6,398 nucleotides of DNA from Rickettsiales bacterium (GTDB taxonomy: Bacteria > Pseudomonadota > Alphaproteobacteria > Rickettsiales > UBA998): NCBI GenBank assembly GCA_019749855.1, contig JAIEPI010000091.1, positions 1 through 6,398 on the forward strand, written 5' to 3'. Both the position numbers and the translations under genes were made by a program. The notes below the pieces were generated by a model, which saw nothing but the letters and a program-made list of their open reading frames with translations, did not search any database and was not told the DNA's origin. Shown here piece by piece: positions 5,518-6,398 of this stretch (the first letter of the stretch is position 1; each line of letters starts with the position of its first letter).

Positions 5518-6398
5518 ATGTTTGCCACCGTCGGCTTGCAAACCCAGATATGGAATAACCAGCTTCGCTCACTGTTTCTGCTCGCGGGATTTCCTGTGCT
5601 GCTCTTACTGATGCTGGCCGTTTTCTGTGGGATAATAGGCGCTGGTAACGACCGATCTCACGTAACATCCGGCATGGATGTTTTTATGCAGCAGGCGTGG
5701 TTGGGTGTCACGCAATACGGGCATTATGCGTTGCTGGCCGCCATGGTTTGGTTCGCGGTGGCGTATCTGTTTCATGGTGCCATGATTCGCTCAGCCACAG
5801 GGGCGCATGCGGTCTCACGCACAGAGTTGCCAGAGATTTATAATCTGCTTGAGAATCTGTGCATCTCGCGCGGTATCCCGATGCCTCGCCTGTATGTGAT
5901 TGATGCGCCGGCGCTCAATGCCTTTGCCACTGGCATTGACAGGAAAAGTTACAGCATCACGCTCACGCGGGGACTGATGGCAACACTAGACTCGGATGAA
6001 ATAGAGGCAGTGCTCGCGCATGAACTTAGCCACATCATCAACCGAGATGTGCGGTTGCTGGTGATCAGTATTATCTTTGTGGGAATCATCAGTTTTCTCT
6101 GTGAGATGATTTTTCGTATGCTGGTGCATAGCGATCGCTCTGACAATCGGCGTAATGGTGCGCCCTTATTGATTGCCTTGTTGGTATTAGCCGTTGGGTA
6201 TGTATTCGCTTTGGTCATACGCATGGCACTGTCTCGCTCACGCGAATATCTCGCTGATGCCGGAGCCGTCGCGCTGACGAAAAATCCCGACGCCATGATT
6301 CAGGCACTGAGAAAAATCTCTGGGCGCTCCGAGCTTTCAAATGTACCAGAAGAAGTGCGGCAGATGTTCATTGATAACCATTCGGCTGGCTTCCTCAG
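5518..6398 (+). CDS. M48-family membrane zinc metalloprotease (HtpX-like), 3' end outside the window
   Basis: The frame is open from ATG 5518 to the end of the window, giving 293 residues without a stop. Two membrane helices (about 19-42 and 69-90) precede the catalytic region. The zinc motif is HELSH (His168, Glu169, His172) within VLAHELSHIINRDV, and the third ligand is Glu243 in SREYLADAGAVALTKNP. Two more hydrophobic helices (about 180-200 and 215-236) separate them, as in HtpX-type proteases. Such enzymes degrade misfolded or damaged membrane proteins, with the active site facing the cytoplasm. The loop between the first two helices (43-68) is longer than I expect for E. coli HtpX, whose HEXXH starts near residue 140. 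Translation is probably coupled to lemA: only three bases separate them and no ribosome binding site precedes the ATG at usable distance. The C-terminus is cut just after FIDNHSAGFL, so the usual last few dozen residues lie beyond the window. All catalytic residues are intact. Confidence 0.92.
   Translation, partial: MFATVGLQTQIWNNQLRSLFLLAGFPVLLLLMLAVFCGIIGAGNDRSHVTSGMDVFMQQAWLGVTQYGHYALLAAMVWFAVAYLFHGAMIRSATGAHAVSRTELPEIYNLLENLCISRGIPMPRLYVIDAPALNAFATGIDRKSYSITLTRGLMATLDSDEIEAVLAHELSHIINRDVRLLVISIIFVGIISFLCEMIFRMLVHSDRSDNRRNGAPLLIALLVLAVGYVFALVIRMALSRSREYLADAGAVALTKNPDAMIQALRKISGRSELSNVPEEVRQMFIDNHSAGFL

Noticed and set aside
5949..6296. Reverse-strand open frame of 115 codons
   Set aside because: It lies opposite the catalytic region of the M48 protease, which is clearly coding on the + strand with HELSH and REYLADA motifs.

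Overview
The window looks like a chromosomal segment of an alphaproteobacterium with moderate GC content (roughly half, by eye). The main support is a DivL-type polar cell-cycle pseudokinase, a protein class known from alphaproteobacteria, placed directly after ahcY. All genes lie on the + strand and are tightly packed. I see no RNA genes, transposons, CRISPR arrays or other mobile DNA, and no gene-free stretch longer than about 90 bases.

Layout. (1) Positions 1-252 hold the C-terminal end of S-adenosylhomocysteine hydrolase (ahcY). (2) From about 345 to 2714 lies a membrane-anchored protein with four PAS-like segments and a histidine-kinase module. Its phospho-acceptor position is Tyr instead of His, which is the hallmark of DivL, a regulator of the CckA-CtrA phosphorelay. 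(3) purU (formyltetrahydrofolate deformylase) starts inside the 3' end of divL, overlapping by 26 bases. (4) An unrecognised 167-residue protein follows at 3621-4124. (5) After a 90-base gap with a possible promoter comes a second cluster: an unrecognised 143-residue protein with a strong ribosome binding site, a YggT-family membrane protein, a LemA-family protein, and an M48 (HtpX-like) membrane metalloprotease that runs off the end of the window. The protease has no stop codon inside the window.

How the genes may work together. The first block combines methyl-cycle and one-carbon metabolism (ahcY, purU) with a cell-cycle regulator. The ahcY-divL pairing is probably a conserved neighbourhood, while the divL-purU overlap suggests translational coupling. 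The second block looks like an envelope module: YggT, LemA and an M48 protease are all membrane proteins, and LemA with an M48 protease is a recurring pair. The two unrecognised soluble proteins appear to share a C-terminal segment and may be distant paralogues. They are the least explained part of the window, and the most DivL-specific observation is the His-to-Tyr substitution.
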